A stretch of 64,000 nt of DNA from Nonomuraea spiralis (lineage in GTDB: Bacteria > Actinomycetota > Actinomycetes > Streptosporangiales > Streptosporangiaceae), in NCBI RefSeq assembly GCF_014648435.1, contig NZ_BMRC01000002.1, positions 310,001 to 374,000 of the forward strand, given 5' to 3'. The translations under genes were made by a program, and so were the position numbers. Of the stretch, positions 24,821-33,311 are shown one piece after another; the stretch's first letter is position 1; each line of letters opens with the position of its first letter. Below the pieces are notes generated by a model. That model did no database searches. It was not told where the DNA came from and worked only from the letters and a program-made list of their open reading frames with translations.

Positions 24821-26164
24821 CTAGTACATCAGCGACGGTTCGAGCGGCTGGGCCTCGGGCGTGGGCTGCCGTTCCTCGACGCCCTTGCGTACGTGCCTGG
24901 CCAGCAGGACGACCTCGGCGATGGCGAGGCCGCCGTACAGGAGCGTGAAGACGGTCAGCGAGATGGCGACCTCGGCCAGGGTCACGCCGGGCGAGACGCT
25001 GGAGGCGGTCAGCAGTTCGCCGGCGACCGTCCACGGCTGCCGGCCGATCTCGCTCAGCAGCCAGCCCGCGATCACCGCGGCGAACGGCAGCGGCAGCGCG
25101 AACAGCAGCGCCCGTGCCAGCCAGGACGGCACCTCGCGCCTGCGCCGGGTCAGCCAGAGTCCGAGCAGCGCCAGCCCCGCTGTGGCCATGCCGAACACGA
25201 TCATCACGCGGAACGACCAGAACACGATCGTCTGGTCGGGCCGGTAGTCGCCGGGGCCGAACTGCTGCTCGAAGCGCTTCTGCAGGTCCTCGGTGCCCTG
25301 GATGGTGGCGTTGAAGTCATTGGTGGCGAGGAAGCTGAGGACGTTCGGGATCTCGATGCCGGGGGCGACGGAGAAGGGCGCCCCGGCGGTGTCGCGCTCC
25401 AGGCCCTCGGCCGAGGCCAGCTTCATGGGCTGCTGCTCGTACATCAGCTTGGCGGACATGTCGCCGGTGCCCGCGACGACCGCCCCCGCGATCGCCGTCA
25501 TGATCAGCGCGCCGCGCGCGGCGCTGCGCCACATCGGCGCGCGCGTCTTCAGCAGCCAGTAGCCGCTGACGGCCAGCACGAACCCGCCCGCCACGATGAA
25601 CGCCGCCGCGATGACGTGGGGCACCTGCGCGACCGCCGTGGAGTTGGTCAGCACGGCCCACAGGTCGGTCATCCTGGCCTTGCCGTCCACGACCTCGTAG
25701 CCGACCGGGTGCTTCATCCAGGCGTTCGCCGCGAGGATGAAGTAGGCCGACAGGTTGGACCCGATGGCGGCGGCCCAGATGCACGCCAGATGCACCTTCT
25801 TCGGCAGCCGGTCCCACCCGAAGATCCACAGGCCGAGGAACGTGGACTCCATGAAGAAGGCCAGCAACGCCTCCATGGCCAGCGGCGCGCCGAAGACGTC
25901 CCCGACGAACGTGGAGTACTCACTCCAGTTCATGCCGAACTGGAACTCCTGCACGATGCCGGTCACCACGCCCATGGCGAAATTGATCAGGAACAGCTTC
26001 CCGAAGAACTTCGTCAGCTTGAGGTACTGCTCCTTGCCCGTACGGTGCCAGGCCGTCTGCAGGCCCGCGACGAAGATGCCCAAACCGATGGTCAGGGGTA
26101 CGAACAAGAAGTGGTACACGGTGGTGACCCCGAACTGCCACCGTGCCAGGTCAAGCGCGTCCAT
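24821..26164 (-). CDS. cydA: cytochrome bd oxidase subunit I
   Basis: 447 residues from the ATG at 26164 (MDALDLARWQFGVTTVYHFL). Upstream in-frame codons exist, but MDALDLARWQ is the family start and GGGGAAAG precedes it. The heme-ligand His in TVYHFLFVPLTIGL, the FQFGMNWSEYS block and the GRQPWTVAGELLT motif are present. The Q loop is short. The protein binds hemes b558, b595 and d. Expression is probably controlled by the CTAC/GTAG array immediately upstream. Confidence 0.94.
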   Translation of the reverse strand: MDALDLARWQFGVTTVYHFLFVPLTIGLGIFVAGLQTAWHRTGKEQYLKLTKFFGKLFLINFAMGVVTGIVQEFQFGMNWSEYSTFVGDVFGAPLAMEALLAFFMESTFLGLWIFGWDRLPKKVHLACIWAAAIGSNLSAYFILAANAWMKHPVGYEVVDGKARMTDLWAVLTNSTAVAQVPHVIAAAFIVAGGFVLAVSGYWLLKTRAPMWRSAARGALIMTAIAGAVVAGTGDMSAKLMYEQQPMKLASAEGLERDTAGAPFSVAPGIEIPNVLSFLATNDFNATIQGTEDLQKRFEQQFGPGDYRPDQTIVFWSFRVMIVFGMATAGLALLGLWLTRRRREVPSWLARALLFALPLPFAAVIAGWLLSEIGRQPWTVAGELLTASSVSPGVTLAEVAISLTVFTLLYGGLAIAEVVLLARHVRKGVEERQPTPEAQPLEPSLMY

Positions 26165-26186
26165 CTTTCCCCACCCGCTCATCGCT

Positions 26187-26232
26187 CTACAAGCTGTAGT
26201 ACTTCTACCTGTAGTAGTACTACAGGCCGTAG
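26187..26232. promoter_or_regulatory. symmetric six-half-site CTAC/GTAG operator array upstream of cydAB
   Basis: CTAC and GTAG alternate at 26187, 26196, 26205, 26211, 26220 and 26229, with spacers of 5, 5, 2, 5 and 5 bases. All three pairs are mirror-symmetric about 26209.5. The core includes the perfect dyad CTGTAGTAGTACTACAG at 26209-26225. The array lies 23 bases before the cydA start. No Rex-like TTGTGA..TCACAA site is seen. The half-site resembles those described for BlaI-type winged-helix repressors; the regulator is unidentified. Confidence 0.75.
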
Positions 26233-26334
26233 AGCATTGCGATGCGACCTTGGTCACATCCCCCTGTACTGGCTGTATGTAGAGAATCCCGTACGGACGG
26301 GGCCCGGCGCGTCACCCGCCGGGCGGACTGCCGA

Positions 26335-27255
26335 CTACCTCGCCCGGCGGACCCCGGTGGCGGCGTCCAGGTACGCCTGAAGATCGCCCAGCTCGAAGCC
26401 ACGCCGCTTGATCTTGTTCACCAGGACGCGGAAGTCCGCCGCCAGGTTGGGACGGAAGTGCAGCAGCAGGATGTCGCCAGGGCGCAGCTGCTTGTCGGGC
26501 ACCTGGTAGGCGATCTTGCCGCCCGGCTGGACGGTGGCGGTCCACAACAACACGGCCTTCATGCCGCAGCGTTTGGCGGCCCTCAGCGTGTCGCTGTTGT
26601 AGCTGCCGAACGGCGGCCGGAACAGGGCCGGCCGCGTGCCGATCTCCTTGGCGATGACCTGGGACGAGCCGCAGATCTCGCGGCGCTGGGCGTCGAAGGG
26701 CAGGCGGCGGAGGTCGGGATGGGTGAGGGTGTGGTTCTCGACGGGCACGTGCACGTCGCGGAGCTGCCGGAAATATCCCCACTTGCCGGCGCCCACGTAA
26801 TGGCCGGGGCCGCCCGCCGGGTCCGGGTCGCCCTTGGCCTCGACCGCGTCGCGCATGGCGAAGGCCGTGATCGGGATGCGCCGGTCGCGTACCTGCTTGA
26901 CGAAGCCGGGGTCCTGCTCCCAGCCGTCGTCGATGGTCAGGAAGACGACCTTGCGCTTGGTGGGGATCGAGCTGATCACCGGCGGCAGGCCGTTCTCGCC
27001 CTTGATCGCGCCCACCTCTCCCGCGCGTGGCAGCGCTCCGGGCGGGCCCTGCGGGGTGGGACGCGGCGTGCGTACGGCGCTCGCGGACGGCTCGCCCGAC
27101 GGCCCCGGACCCGGGCCGGCGCCCGTGGTCCCGCCGGACCCGCAGCCGGCGACCGGGGCCAGCACCAGCAGCCCGGCGATCACCTTCGTGAGCACCCCGG
27201 GCCGCGGCCCGCCACGCCCGGCCCCGTCCTTGACCGTTCCACGCCCCCAGCACAT
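26335..27255 (-). CDS. polysaccharide deacetylase (carbohydrate esterase 4) lipoprotein
   Basis: About 306 residues. A lipoprotein signal (VLTKVIAGLLVLAPVAGC) and a Pro/Gly/Ser linker precede a NodB homology domain. Its motifs are FLTIDDGW (Asp-Asp, metal and base), HTLTHPDL (His-x3-His metal site), RPPFGSYN and the late LLLHFRPN. It should de-N-acetylate cell wall or other polysaccharide outside the membrane. The ATG at 27255 is the most upstream sensible start; GTG codons nearer the signal peptide are alternatives. It lies upstream of the cydAB control region on the same strand, with about 100 bases between. Confidence 0.83.
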   Translation of the reverse strand: MCWGRGTVKDGAGRGGPRPGVLTKVIAGLLVLAPVAGCGSGGTTGAGPGPGPSGEPSASAVRTPRPTPQGPPGALPRAGEVGAIKGENGLPPVISSIPTKRKVVFLTIDDGWEQDPGFVKQVRDRRIPITAFAMRDAVEAKGDPDPAGGPGHYVGAGKWGYFRQLRDVHVPVENHTLTHPDLRRLPFDAQRREICGSSQVIAKEIGTRPALFRPPFGSYNSDTLRAAKRCGMKAVLLWTATVQPGGKIAYQVPDKQLRPGDILLLHFRPNLAADFRVLVNKIKRRGFELGDLQAYLDAATGVRRAR

Positions 27256-27351
27256 GGAGCACCATCTTGCCAGCCCTGATCCACAACACGCGTCGCGCGA
27301 CTGGCAGGTCTTGCCCTTAACCACCCGGTCACCCGTGCCTAGAGTGGCCGC

Positions 27352-28038
27352 ATGAAGGTGGCGGGCAGCGCCGTGATCGGCGTTCAGCGAGATCGAGTGT
27401 GGGCCGCGCTCCAGGACCCGGCGGTGCTCGTACGCACCATCCCGGGCTGCGAGCGCCTTGAGGAGACCGGGCCGGACACCTACAGGATGACGGTCAACGC
27501 GGGGGTGGCGTCCATCAAGGGCGTCTACCAGGGGGAGGTGGCGCTGGGCGAGCCGCACGCGCCCGAGAGCTTCACGCTGCGGGCGCGTGGCCAGGGCGCG
27601 CCTGGGACGGTCGAGGCCACCGTCCAGGTACGGCTGAGCGAGATCGACGGCGGCACCCGCGTGGACTACGACGCCGACGCGGTGATCGGCGGCATGATCG
27701 GCGGCGTCGGGCAGCGCATGCTCGGCTCGGTGGCCAGGCGTACGGCGGGCGAGTTCTTCTCCGCCGTCGAGGACCACCTGTCCGTCCCCCCGTCCCCGGC
27801 CCCCGCGCCTTCCGCGCCTTCCGCGCCTTCCGCGCCTTCCGTGTCTTCTACGCCGGACGCGCCCGCGATCGCGCCCGTCGTGGCCGTCCCCGGCGTGTAC
27901 GAACGGCCGCCGAAGCCGCACACCGAGGCCCGGCCGTGGGTGCTGCTTGCCTCCTTCGGCATGGGCGCGGGCGTCGCGCTCACCGGCGTCGCCGTGGGCT
28001 GGCTGCTCGGCCGGACCCGGCGCGGCCGACACGGCTGA
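27352..28038 (+). CDS. CoxG-like SRPBCC protein with C-terminal membrane anchor
   Basis: 228 residues. The N-terminal ~145 residues are a CoxG/SRPBCC fold: MKVAGSAVIGVQRDRVWAAL, IPGCERLEE, then VDYDADAVIGGMIGGVGQRM. A Pro/Ala/Ser linker with APS repeats and a C-terminal membrane helix (VLLASFGMGAGVALTGVAVGWLL) follow. CoxG proteins recruit CO dehydrogenase-type molybdoenzymes to the membrane. The only such enzyme in the window is about 5 kb upstream at 18.7-22.5 kb, on the same strand, so a functional link is plausible though the genes are not contiguous. Confidence 0.82.
   Translation: MKVAGSAVIGVQRDRVWAALQDPAVLVRTIPGCERLEETGPDTYRMTVNAGVASIKGVYQGEVALGEPHAPESFTLRARGQGAPGTVEATVQVRLSEIDGGTRVDYDADAVIGGMIGGVGQRMLGSVARRTAGEFFSAVEDHLSVPPSPAPAPSAPSAPSAPSVSSTPDAPAIAPVVAVPGVYERPPKPHTEARPWVLLASFGMGAGVALTGVAVGWLLGRTRRGRHG
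27804..27840 (+). repeat. four tandem copies of GCGCCTTCC
   Basis: A 9-base unit GCGCCTTCC repeats four times in frame in the CoxG-like gene linker and encodes Ala-Pro-Ser. It is a simple low-complexity expansion of the linker. Confidence 0.75.
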
Positions 28039-28091
28039 CGACCGGGACGAGGGCTCTCGCGGAAAAGGATCTCCCGGCGTAGCGTGGCGGT

Positions 28092-28988
28092 ATGCGGCAG
28101 GCACACGCTGAAGACGCACGGACCGAAGCCAGGCGCATCGTACGCAACCTGCTGGGGGATGAGCGCCCGACCGCCGAGACCCTGATCGGCGACGTACGCC
28201 CGGTGCTGGGCGACGAGCGCACCGACCGCGCGCTCGGGCTCGCGCTCGGCGCCTCCCTCACCCGCCGATCGGCCGAACTGGCCGCCATCGCCGCGCTCCT
28301 GGTCGGCACCCGCGAACTGGGCGCCGACTGGTGGACGCGGCCCAGAGGCGGCAAGCTGCCGCCGCCCGACGAGGTGCTGCGCACGGCCGTCGCCATCGAG
28401 CCGTGGACCGACCTGACCGCCCTGGAGATGCTGGCCGCGTGGAGCGCCGATGACGCCGCCGATCAGCTCTGGGGCCGGCCCGCCGCCCAGGTCGACCTCA
28501 ACTCCTGGCAGGCCGAGGACCGCTTCGACCTGCCGCCCGACGTCAAGCCGGGACAGCGGCTCGTGGTGCACTTCGACGCGGGCGGCCGGCTCGACGCGGT
28601 CGTCGCCCGCCGCCCCGACGAGGCGCTCGGCTCCAACCTCGACTTCCAGTCGCTGCGCTACTCCCGGCCCGCCGAGGCGCAGTGGAGCTGGGGGGTCGCC
28701 GCCGGCCTCGGACCGCACCGGCTCCCCGGCGAGCGGCCCGATCCGTACGCCCGCGAGATCCCGGCCGCCGCCGCCGGCATCCTGCGGGCCTGGGCCGTCC
28801 GCCACGGCGTGACCCGCGAGGAACTGGGCGAACGCTGGGCGACCGTCGGCGACGTGGTGGCCGCCATCGAACGGGCCGACTGGATGTGGCGCAGCGGCGA
28901 GTGGTTCGGCTGGTGGCGCGGCGCCTCCGCCCTGGTGGACGACTCGGCCTACCTCCCTTACCGCCTGGAGGAACTGGCCGCAGGCTGA
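28092..28988 (+). CDS. conserved-looking hypothetical protein
   Basis: 298 residues, cytoplasmic, no signal peptide or membrane helix. The N-terminal half is helical and Ala/Leu/Arg rich (TEARRIVRNLLGDERPTAE, LGASLTRRSAELAAIAALLV). The C-terminal half has repeated Trp (WSWGVAAGL, ADWMWRSGEWFGWWRGAS). I do not recognise a family. It starts at an ATG at 28092, 53 bases after the CoxG-like gene, and is read in the same direction. Codon use is like its neighbours. The length and clean frame make it a real gene. Confidence 0.65.
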   Translation: MRQAHAEDARTEARRIVRNLLGDERPTAETLIGDVRPVLGDERTDRALGLALGASLTRRSAELAAIAALLVGTRELGADWWTRPRGGKLPPPDEVLRTAVAIEPWTDLTALEMLAAWSADDAADQLWGRPAAQVDLNSWQAEDRFDLPPDVKPGQRLVVHFDAGGRLDAVVARRPDEALGSNLDFQSLRYSRPAEAQWSWGVAAGLGPHRLPGERPDPYAREIPAAAAGILRAWAVRHGVTREELGERWATVGDVVAAIERADWMWRSGEWFGWWRGASALVDDSAYLPYRLEELAAG

Positions 28989-29090
28989 ACCGGCCCCCGT
29001 ATCGCCTGGTGGAATCGCGGCGCGGGCTGATCCGGGCCCCCCGCTTCGCCCGGTGGAATCGTGGCGTGGGTGGCGTGGTTGTGGTCTGGC

Positions 29091-29762
29091 GTGAAGGTTG
29101 AGATTTTCTCTGATGTCGTGTGCCCATGGTGTTACATCGGGCATGTCCGCTTCGCCCGCGCCGCCGAGAGCTTCCGTGCCAAGGGCGGCACGATCGAGGT
29201 GACCATGCGCCCGTACCAGCTCGATCCCGGCGCGTCCGCCGAGGGCGAGCCGCTGATCCCGGCCCTTGAGCGCAAGTTCGGCCCCGGCGCGCGGCAGATG
29301 ACCGAGCGCGTGAAGGCCGCCGCCGAGGGCGAGGGCCTGGAGATGGACTACGACAGGGCCGTCAGCGCCAACACGTTCGAGGCCCACCGGCTCATCGAGG
29401 TCGCCACCGGCCAGGGGCTGGGCAAGGAGATGGCCGAACGGCTGTTCCGCGCGTACTTCACCGAGGGCGCGAACGTGGCCGACGCCGGCGTGCTGAGCCG
29501 CCTGGCCGCCGAGGCGGGCGTCGAGGACACCGGCGAGGGCGCCGGGCAGGTACGCGAGCACCTCGGCCGGGCCGGCTCGCTCGGCATCAGCGGGGTGCCG
29601 TTCTTCCTGTTCGAAGGGCAGTTCGCGGTGTCGGGCGCACAGCCCGAGGACGTGTTCGCGGCGGCGATCGACGAGGTGGCCGCGCGTACCGGCCAGACGC
29701 CGATCACCCAGCTCGCCGCGCCCGCCGACGGGTGCGACGACGACGGCTACTGCGCGGTCTGA
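29091..29762 (+). CDS. DsbA family oxidoreductase (FrnE-like)
   Basis: 223 residues from a GTG at 29091 (VKVEIFSDVVCPWCYIGHVR). The thioredoxin-fold CPWC active site lies near residues 10-13, with a helical insertion and the cis-Pro loop GISGVPFFLF near 165. No signal peptide is present, so it is cytoplasmic, as for FrnE and 2-hydroxychromene isomerase-like DsbA proteins. The C-terminus ends CDDDGYCAV, a second Cys pair. Such proteins act in disulfide exchange or oxidative stress. MarR follows 30 bases on. Confidence 0.85.
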   Translation: MKVEIFSDVVCPWCYIGHVRFARAAESFRAKGGTIEVTMRPYQLDPGASAEGEPLIPALERKFGPGARQMTERVKAAAEGEGLEMDYDRAVSANTFEAHRLIEVATGQGLGKEMAERLFRAYFTEGANVADAGVLSRLAAEAGVEDTGEGAGQVREHLGRAGSLGISGVPFFLFEGQFAVSGAQPEDVFAAAIDEVAARTGQTPITQLAAPADGCDDDGYCAV

Positions 29763-29791
29763 CCGCGCCCGCCCGGTGCGAGAATCGAGGA

Positions 29792-30196
29792 GTGTCCAGC
29801 CGCCGCCTTGGTTACCTGCTCAAGCACGCCGCGCTACGCCTGGCCGGGTTCACCGGCCCGGCGCTGGAGCCGTACGGGATCGACGGGCGGGAGCTCGGGG
29901 TGTTGTCGGTGATCGACGCCCCCGAGCCGCTGTCGCAGCAGGAGGCGGCCCAGCGGCTCGGCATCGACCGGACGACGATGGTCGCCATGGTCGACGCGCT
30001 GGAGGGCAAGAACCTGGTGGCGCGCCGGCCGCATCCGGGCGACCGCCGCAAGAACGCGGTGGAGCTGACCGAGCGCGGCCGCGAGACCATGCGCCTCGCG
30101 GTGCCGGCCGTGGAGGACGCCGAGCGCGCCTTCCTCGCCTCCCTGTCCGAGGAAGAGCAACACCTGTTCAGGGACGTCCTGCACCGCCTGGTGTGA
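29792..30196 (+). CDS. MarR family transcriptional regulator
   Basis: 134 residues. The winged helix region has LSQQEAAQRLGIDRTTMVAM as helix-turn-helix and ARRPHPGDRRKNAVELTERG as wing, both typical of MarR. GTG start at 29792 with GAGGA upstream. It is 30 bases after the DsbA-like gene. MarR proteins often sense oxidants or phenolics, so control of the dsbA-like gene is possible. No operator was recognised. Confidence 0.85.
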   Translation: MSSRRLGYLLKHAALRLAGFTGPALEPYGIDGRELGVLSVIDAPEPLSQQEAAQRLGIDRTTMVAMVDALEGKNLVARRPHPGDRRKNAVELTERGRETMRLAVPAVEDAERAFLASLSEEEQHLFRDVLHRLV

Positions 30197-30215
30197 CGGC
30201 CGCCCGCGCGGGGGC

Positions 30216-30857
30216 TCAGGCCGGGTCGCCGCCCTCGCCGAGCTGGCCGGAGCGGTGGTGGCGGCGGCAGAGCACCTGGTAGCGCACCGGGGAGGCGTCG
30301 GTGTCGCCGATCACGACCTGCTCGCCCGTACGCGCCAGCACCCCGCCCACCACACGCGCGTTGAGCTGCCCCGGCCGCCCGCACCAGCACAGCACCTCGA
30401 CCTGCAACCGGCACACCTCGTCGGCCAGCTCGAACAGCCGCTGCGCGCCGGGGAACATGACCGACCGGAAGTCGGAGGCCAGGCCGAAGGCGTAGACGTC
30501 GATGCCGTGCTCGTCCACCAGGTCGGCCAGTTGCTCGATCTGCTCGACCGTGTAGAAGCACGCCTCGTCGCAGATCAGGTAGTCGATGCGCTCGTGCGAG
30601 GTGACCAGGCGGACGAGGTCGAGGGAGTCCTCCACCTCGATCGCCTCCAGGCCGAGCCCGATCCGGCTGGTGACCTTCGGCCCGCCGGAGCGGTCGTGCT
30701 TGGTCAGGACCAGCCCGCGCCTCCCCTGGCGGCCGTGGTTGTAGTTCATCTGGAGCGCCAGAGTGGACTTCCCGCAGTCCATGGGGCCGAAGTAGAACTT
30801 CAGTACGGCGTTCCGGGCCCCGGACGGCACGGCAGACAAGGCAGACAGTTCGGTCAC
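30216..30857 (-). CDS. tdk: thymidine kinase
   Basis: About 213 residues. The P-loop is GPMDCGKSTLALQ, the Mg-binding block is DYLICDEACFYT, and the DRSGGPKVTSRIG and YAFGLASDFR segments are type II thymidine kinase signatures. Zinc-site cysteines occur around VLCWCGRPGQLNARV and VLCRRHH. It phosphorylates thymidine for salvage. The frame is open to 30905; the GTG at 30857 (VTELSAL) is chosen, and a later GTG (VLKFYFGPMD) is possible. It is convergent with marR. Confidence 0.92.
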   Translation of the reverse strand: MTELSALSAVPSGARNAVLKFYFGPMDCGKSTLALQMNYNHGRQGRRGLVLTKHDRSGGPKVTSRIGLGLEAIEVEDSLDLVRLVTSHERIDYLICDEACFYTVEQIEQLADLVDEHGIDVYAFGLASDFRSVMFPGAQRLFELADEVCRLQVEVLCWCGRPGQLNARVVGGVLARTGEQVVIGDTDASPVRYQVLCRRHHRSGQLGEGGDPA

Positions 30858-30932
30858 AGGTGGCCAGCTTAGCGGCTTGGCTTGTCCCATGACCTCGTGG
30901 GACATTTCTCCCCTGGACTATCAGGAGGAACT

Positions 30933-31304
30933 GTGGTCACCGACAATCCACCGACGCTCGACGCGATGATGACGCAGGACGACGTGACGGCCGCCCAGGC
31001 CGACGCCGCCCGTTGGCGTTACGGTTTCCTGGTCGTCGTGACGGGCATCGTCGCTATCCTGATCGCCTTCGGCGCCGCCGTGTTCGCCACCCGGGAGTTC
31101 GCCGCGCTCTTCGCGGGCGTGGCCGGGGTGGTCGGCACGATCATCGGTGCCTATTTCGGCGTGCAGGCGGGCCAGTCGGGTAAGGCCAGAGTCGAGGCCG
31201 AACTGGCAAAATCCCAAGAGCTGGTGGTGCGCCTGGCGGCCTACGTCGGCACTCAGAACGCGCCCCGGGTCATCGACGAAGTGCTCGGCCGTCGCCGAAG
31301 CTGA
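30933..31304 (+). CDS. small two-helix membrane protein
   Basis: 123 residues from a GTG at 30933, preceded by AGGAGGAA. Two membrane helices (GFLVVVTGIVAILIAFGAAV and FAALFAGVAGVVGTIIGAYF) are followed by a charged, probably coiled tail (ARVEAELAKSQELVVRLAAYV). No family name is known to me. It lies six bases before hyuA and is very likely in its operon. Confidence 0.7.
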   Translation: MVTDNPPTLDAMMTQDDVTAAQADAARWRYGFLVVVTGIVAILIAFGAAVFATREFAALFAGVAGVVGTIIGAYFGVQAGQSGKARVEAELAKSQELVVRLAAYVGTQNAPRVIDEVLGRRRS

Positions 31305-31310
31305 GGAGCC

Positions 31311-33311
31311 ATGCGTAGCGTCCGTATCGGAGTGGACACCGGGGGCACGTTCACCGACGTCGTGGCGGTGGACGAGGAGACCGGTGAGATCGTCACCACC
31401 AAGACCCCCTCGACGCCCGCGAACCCGGCCGACGGGTTCGTCGCGGGCATCGGGAAGCTGGGCGAGCTCGACGTCGCCTCCATCGTCCACGGCACCACCG
31501 TGGCCACGAACCAGCTGCTCGAAGACCGCATCGCCAACCTCGGGTTCATCACGACCGAGGGCTTCGAGTCCATCCTGGAGATCGCCAGGCAGAGCGTGCC
31601 GGACGGCTACGGCAACTCCTACTTCTGGGTCAAGCCGCCGCGGATCGTCCCCGTGCACCTCGTCAGGACGGTCGGCGGGCGGCTCGACCACCTCGGCAAC
31701 GAGGTGCGGCCGTTCTCCGAGGAGCAGGCCGCCGAGGCGGCGCGCTGGTTCAGGTCGAAGGGGATCAACGCCATCGGCGTGTGCTTCCTGCACTCCTACG
31801 CCAACCCCGAGCACGAACGCCGCATGCGCGAGGTGCTCTGGCGGGAGCACCCGGAGGCGGTGATCTCGCTCTCCAGCGACGTGCTGCGCGAGTACCGCGA
31901 GTACGAGCGCTCGGTCACCACCCTCGTGGACGCCGCGGTCAAGCCCGCGATGCGCGGCTACATCGCCGGCCTGTCCAACCGGCTCGGCATGCCGTTCTCG
32001 GTCATGAAGTCCAACGGCGGCGTGCTGTCGGCCCGCGAGGTCGTCAACCAGCCGATCACCACCGTGTTGTCGGGCCCGGCGGCGGGTGCGCTCGGCGCCG
32101 CGCTGATCGCCTCCACCGCCGGGCACCCGTCGGTGATCACGCTCGACGGCGGCGGCACCTCGACCGACGTGGCCGTGGTGATCGACGGCGAGCCGTCCCT
32201 GACCACCGAGGGCTCGGTCGGCCGCTACCCGTGCAAGATCCCGATGATCGACATCGTCACGGTCGGCGCGGGCGGCGGCTCGGTGGCCTGGATCTCGCCC
32301 GAGGGCACGCTGAAGGTCGGCCCCCGGTCCGCCGGAGCCGACCCCGGCCCGCTCTGCTACGGCAAGGGCGGCGCGGAGGTCACGGTCACCGACGCGCACG
32401 TGTTCCTCGGCCGCATCCCGCCGCACCTGCTCGGCGGCGAGATCCCGCTCGACGTGGACGCCGCCCGGCACGGCGTCCAGGCCCTGGCCGACAAGCTCGG
32501 GCTCACCCCCGAGCGCACCGCGACCGGCATCCTGGAGATCAGCGCGTTCAACCAGAGCAACGCGATCCGGCAGCTCACCGTCAAGCGCGGTCTCGACGTA
32601 CGCGACTTCCCGCTGGTGACGTTCGGCGGGTCGGGGCCGCTGCTGGCCTGCCGCCTGATCGACATCCTCGGGCTGCCCGCCGTCGTCGTCCCGCGCGATC
32701 CGGGCAACGTCTCGGCGTTCGGCCTGCTCACCGTGGACGTCAAGAACGACTACGTGCGCACGTACGTCACCCGCGACCTCGCGCTCAAGACGGCCGCGCA
32801 GATCTTTCAGGAGCTGGAGGGCCAGGCCGCCGAGGCGCTTGACCGCGAGGGCTTCGACGACCCCGTCTACCTTCGCACCGCCGACCTGCGCTACTACGGC
32901 CAGGCGTTCGAGGTCCGGGTCCCCGCCCCCGCGGGCCCGCTGGACGACGACTGGAAGCGGGCGGTGATCGACGGCTTCCACGACGCCCACGAGAAGTTGT
33001 ACGGCTACGCCTACCGCGACGACCCCCGGCACGGCGTCGAATGGGTCAACCTTCGCGTCTCCGGCATCGGTCCCATCACCCGGCCGGCCGTCCGGCGGCT
33101 CGACAAGCCGGGCGAGGGCGCCACCTCGGTCCGTCCCGTGCATTTCGACGAGACCCGCGACACCCCGGTCCACCAGCGCGTCGCTCTCGGCCCCGGCGCC
33201 ACCGTCCAGGGCCCGGCGATCATCGAGGAGTACGGATCGACGATCCCCGTCCATCCCGGTTTCACCGCCACGGTGGACGAATACGGAAATGTGGAGATCC
33301 GACGTGATTGA
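31311..33311 (+). CDS. hyuA: hydantoinase/oxoprolinase subunit A (HyuA family)
   Basis: 666 residues. The ASKHA-type nucleotide-binding N-terminus (RIGVDTGGTFTDVVAVDEET) and the HGTTVATNQLLE, LDGGGTSTDVAVV and SAGADPGPLCYG blocks are clear. Family members use ATP to open lactam or hydantoin rings (5-oxoprolinase, N-methylhydantoinase) or carboxylate ketones. The substrate here is unknown. GGAGCC precedes the ATG. The stop overlaps hyuB by 8 bases. Confidence 0.9.
   Translation: MRSVRIGVDTGGTFTDVVAVDEETGEIVTTKTPSTPANPADGFVAGIGKLGELDVASIVHGTTVATNQLLEDRIANLGFITTEGFESILEIARQSVPDGYGNSYFWVKPPRIVPVHLVRTVGGRLDHLGNEVRPFSEEQAAEAARWFRSKGINAIGVCFLHSYANPEHERRMREVLWREHPEAVISLSSDVLREYREYERSVTTLVDAAVKPAMRGYIAGLSNRLGMPFSVMKSNGGVLSAREVVNQPITTVLSGPAAGALGAALIASTAGHPSVITLDGGGTSTDVAVVIDGEPSLTTEGSVGRYPCKIPMIDIVTVGAGGGSVAWISPEGTLKVGPRSAGADPGPLCYGKGGAEVTVTDAHVFLGRIPPHLLGGEIPLDVDAARHGVQALADKLGLTPERTATGILEISAFNQSNAIRQLTVKRGLDVRDFPLVTFGGSGPLLACRLIDILGLPAVVVPRDPGNVSAFGLLTVDVKNDYVRTYVTRDLALKTAAQIFQELEGQAAEALDREGFDDPVYLRTADLRYYGQAFEVRVPAPAGPLDDDWKRAVIDGFHDAHEKLYGYAYRDDPRHGVEWVNLRVSGIGPITRPAVRRLDKPGEGATSVRPVHFDETRDTPVHQRVALGPGATVQGPAIIEEYGSTIPVHPGFTATVDEYGNVEIRRD

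Noticed and set aside
26187..26232. CRISPR-like reading of the CTAC/GTAG array
   Set aside because: Units are 4 bases with 5-base gaps and mirror symmetry; there is no repeat-spacer structure or cas gene.
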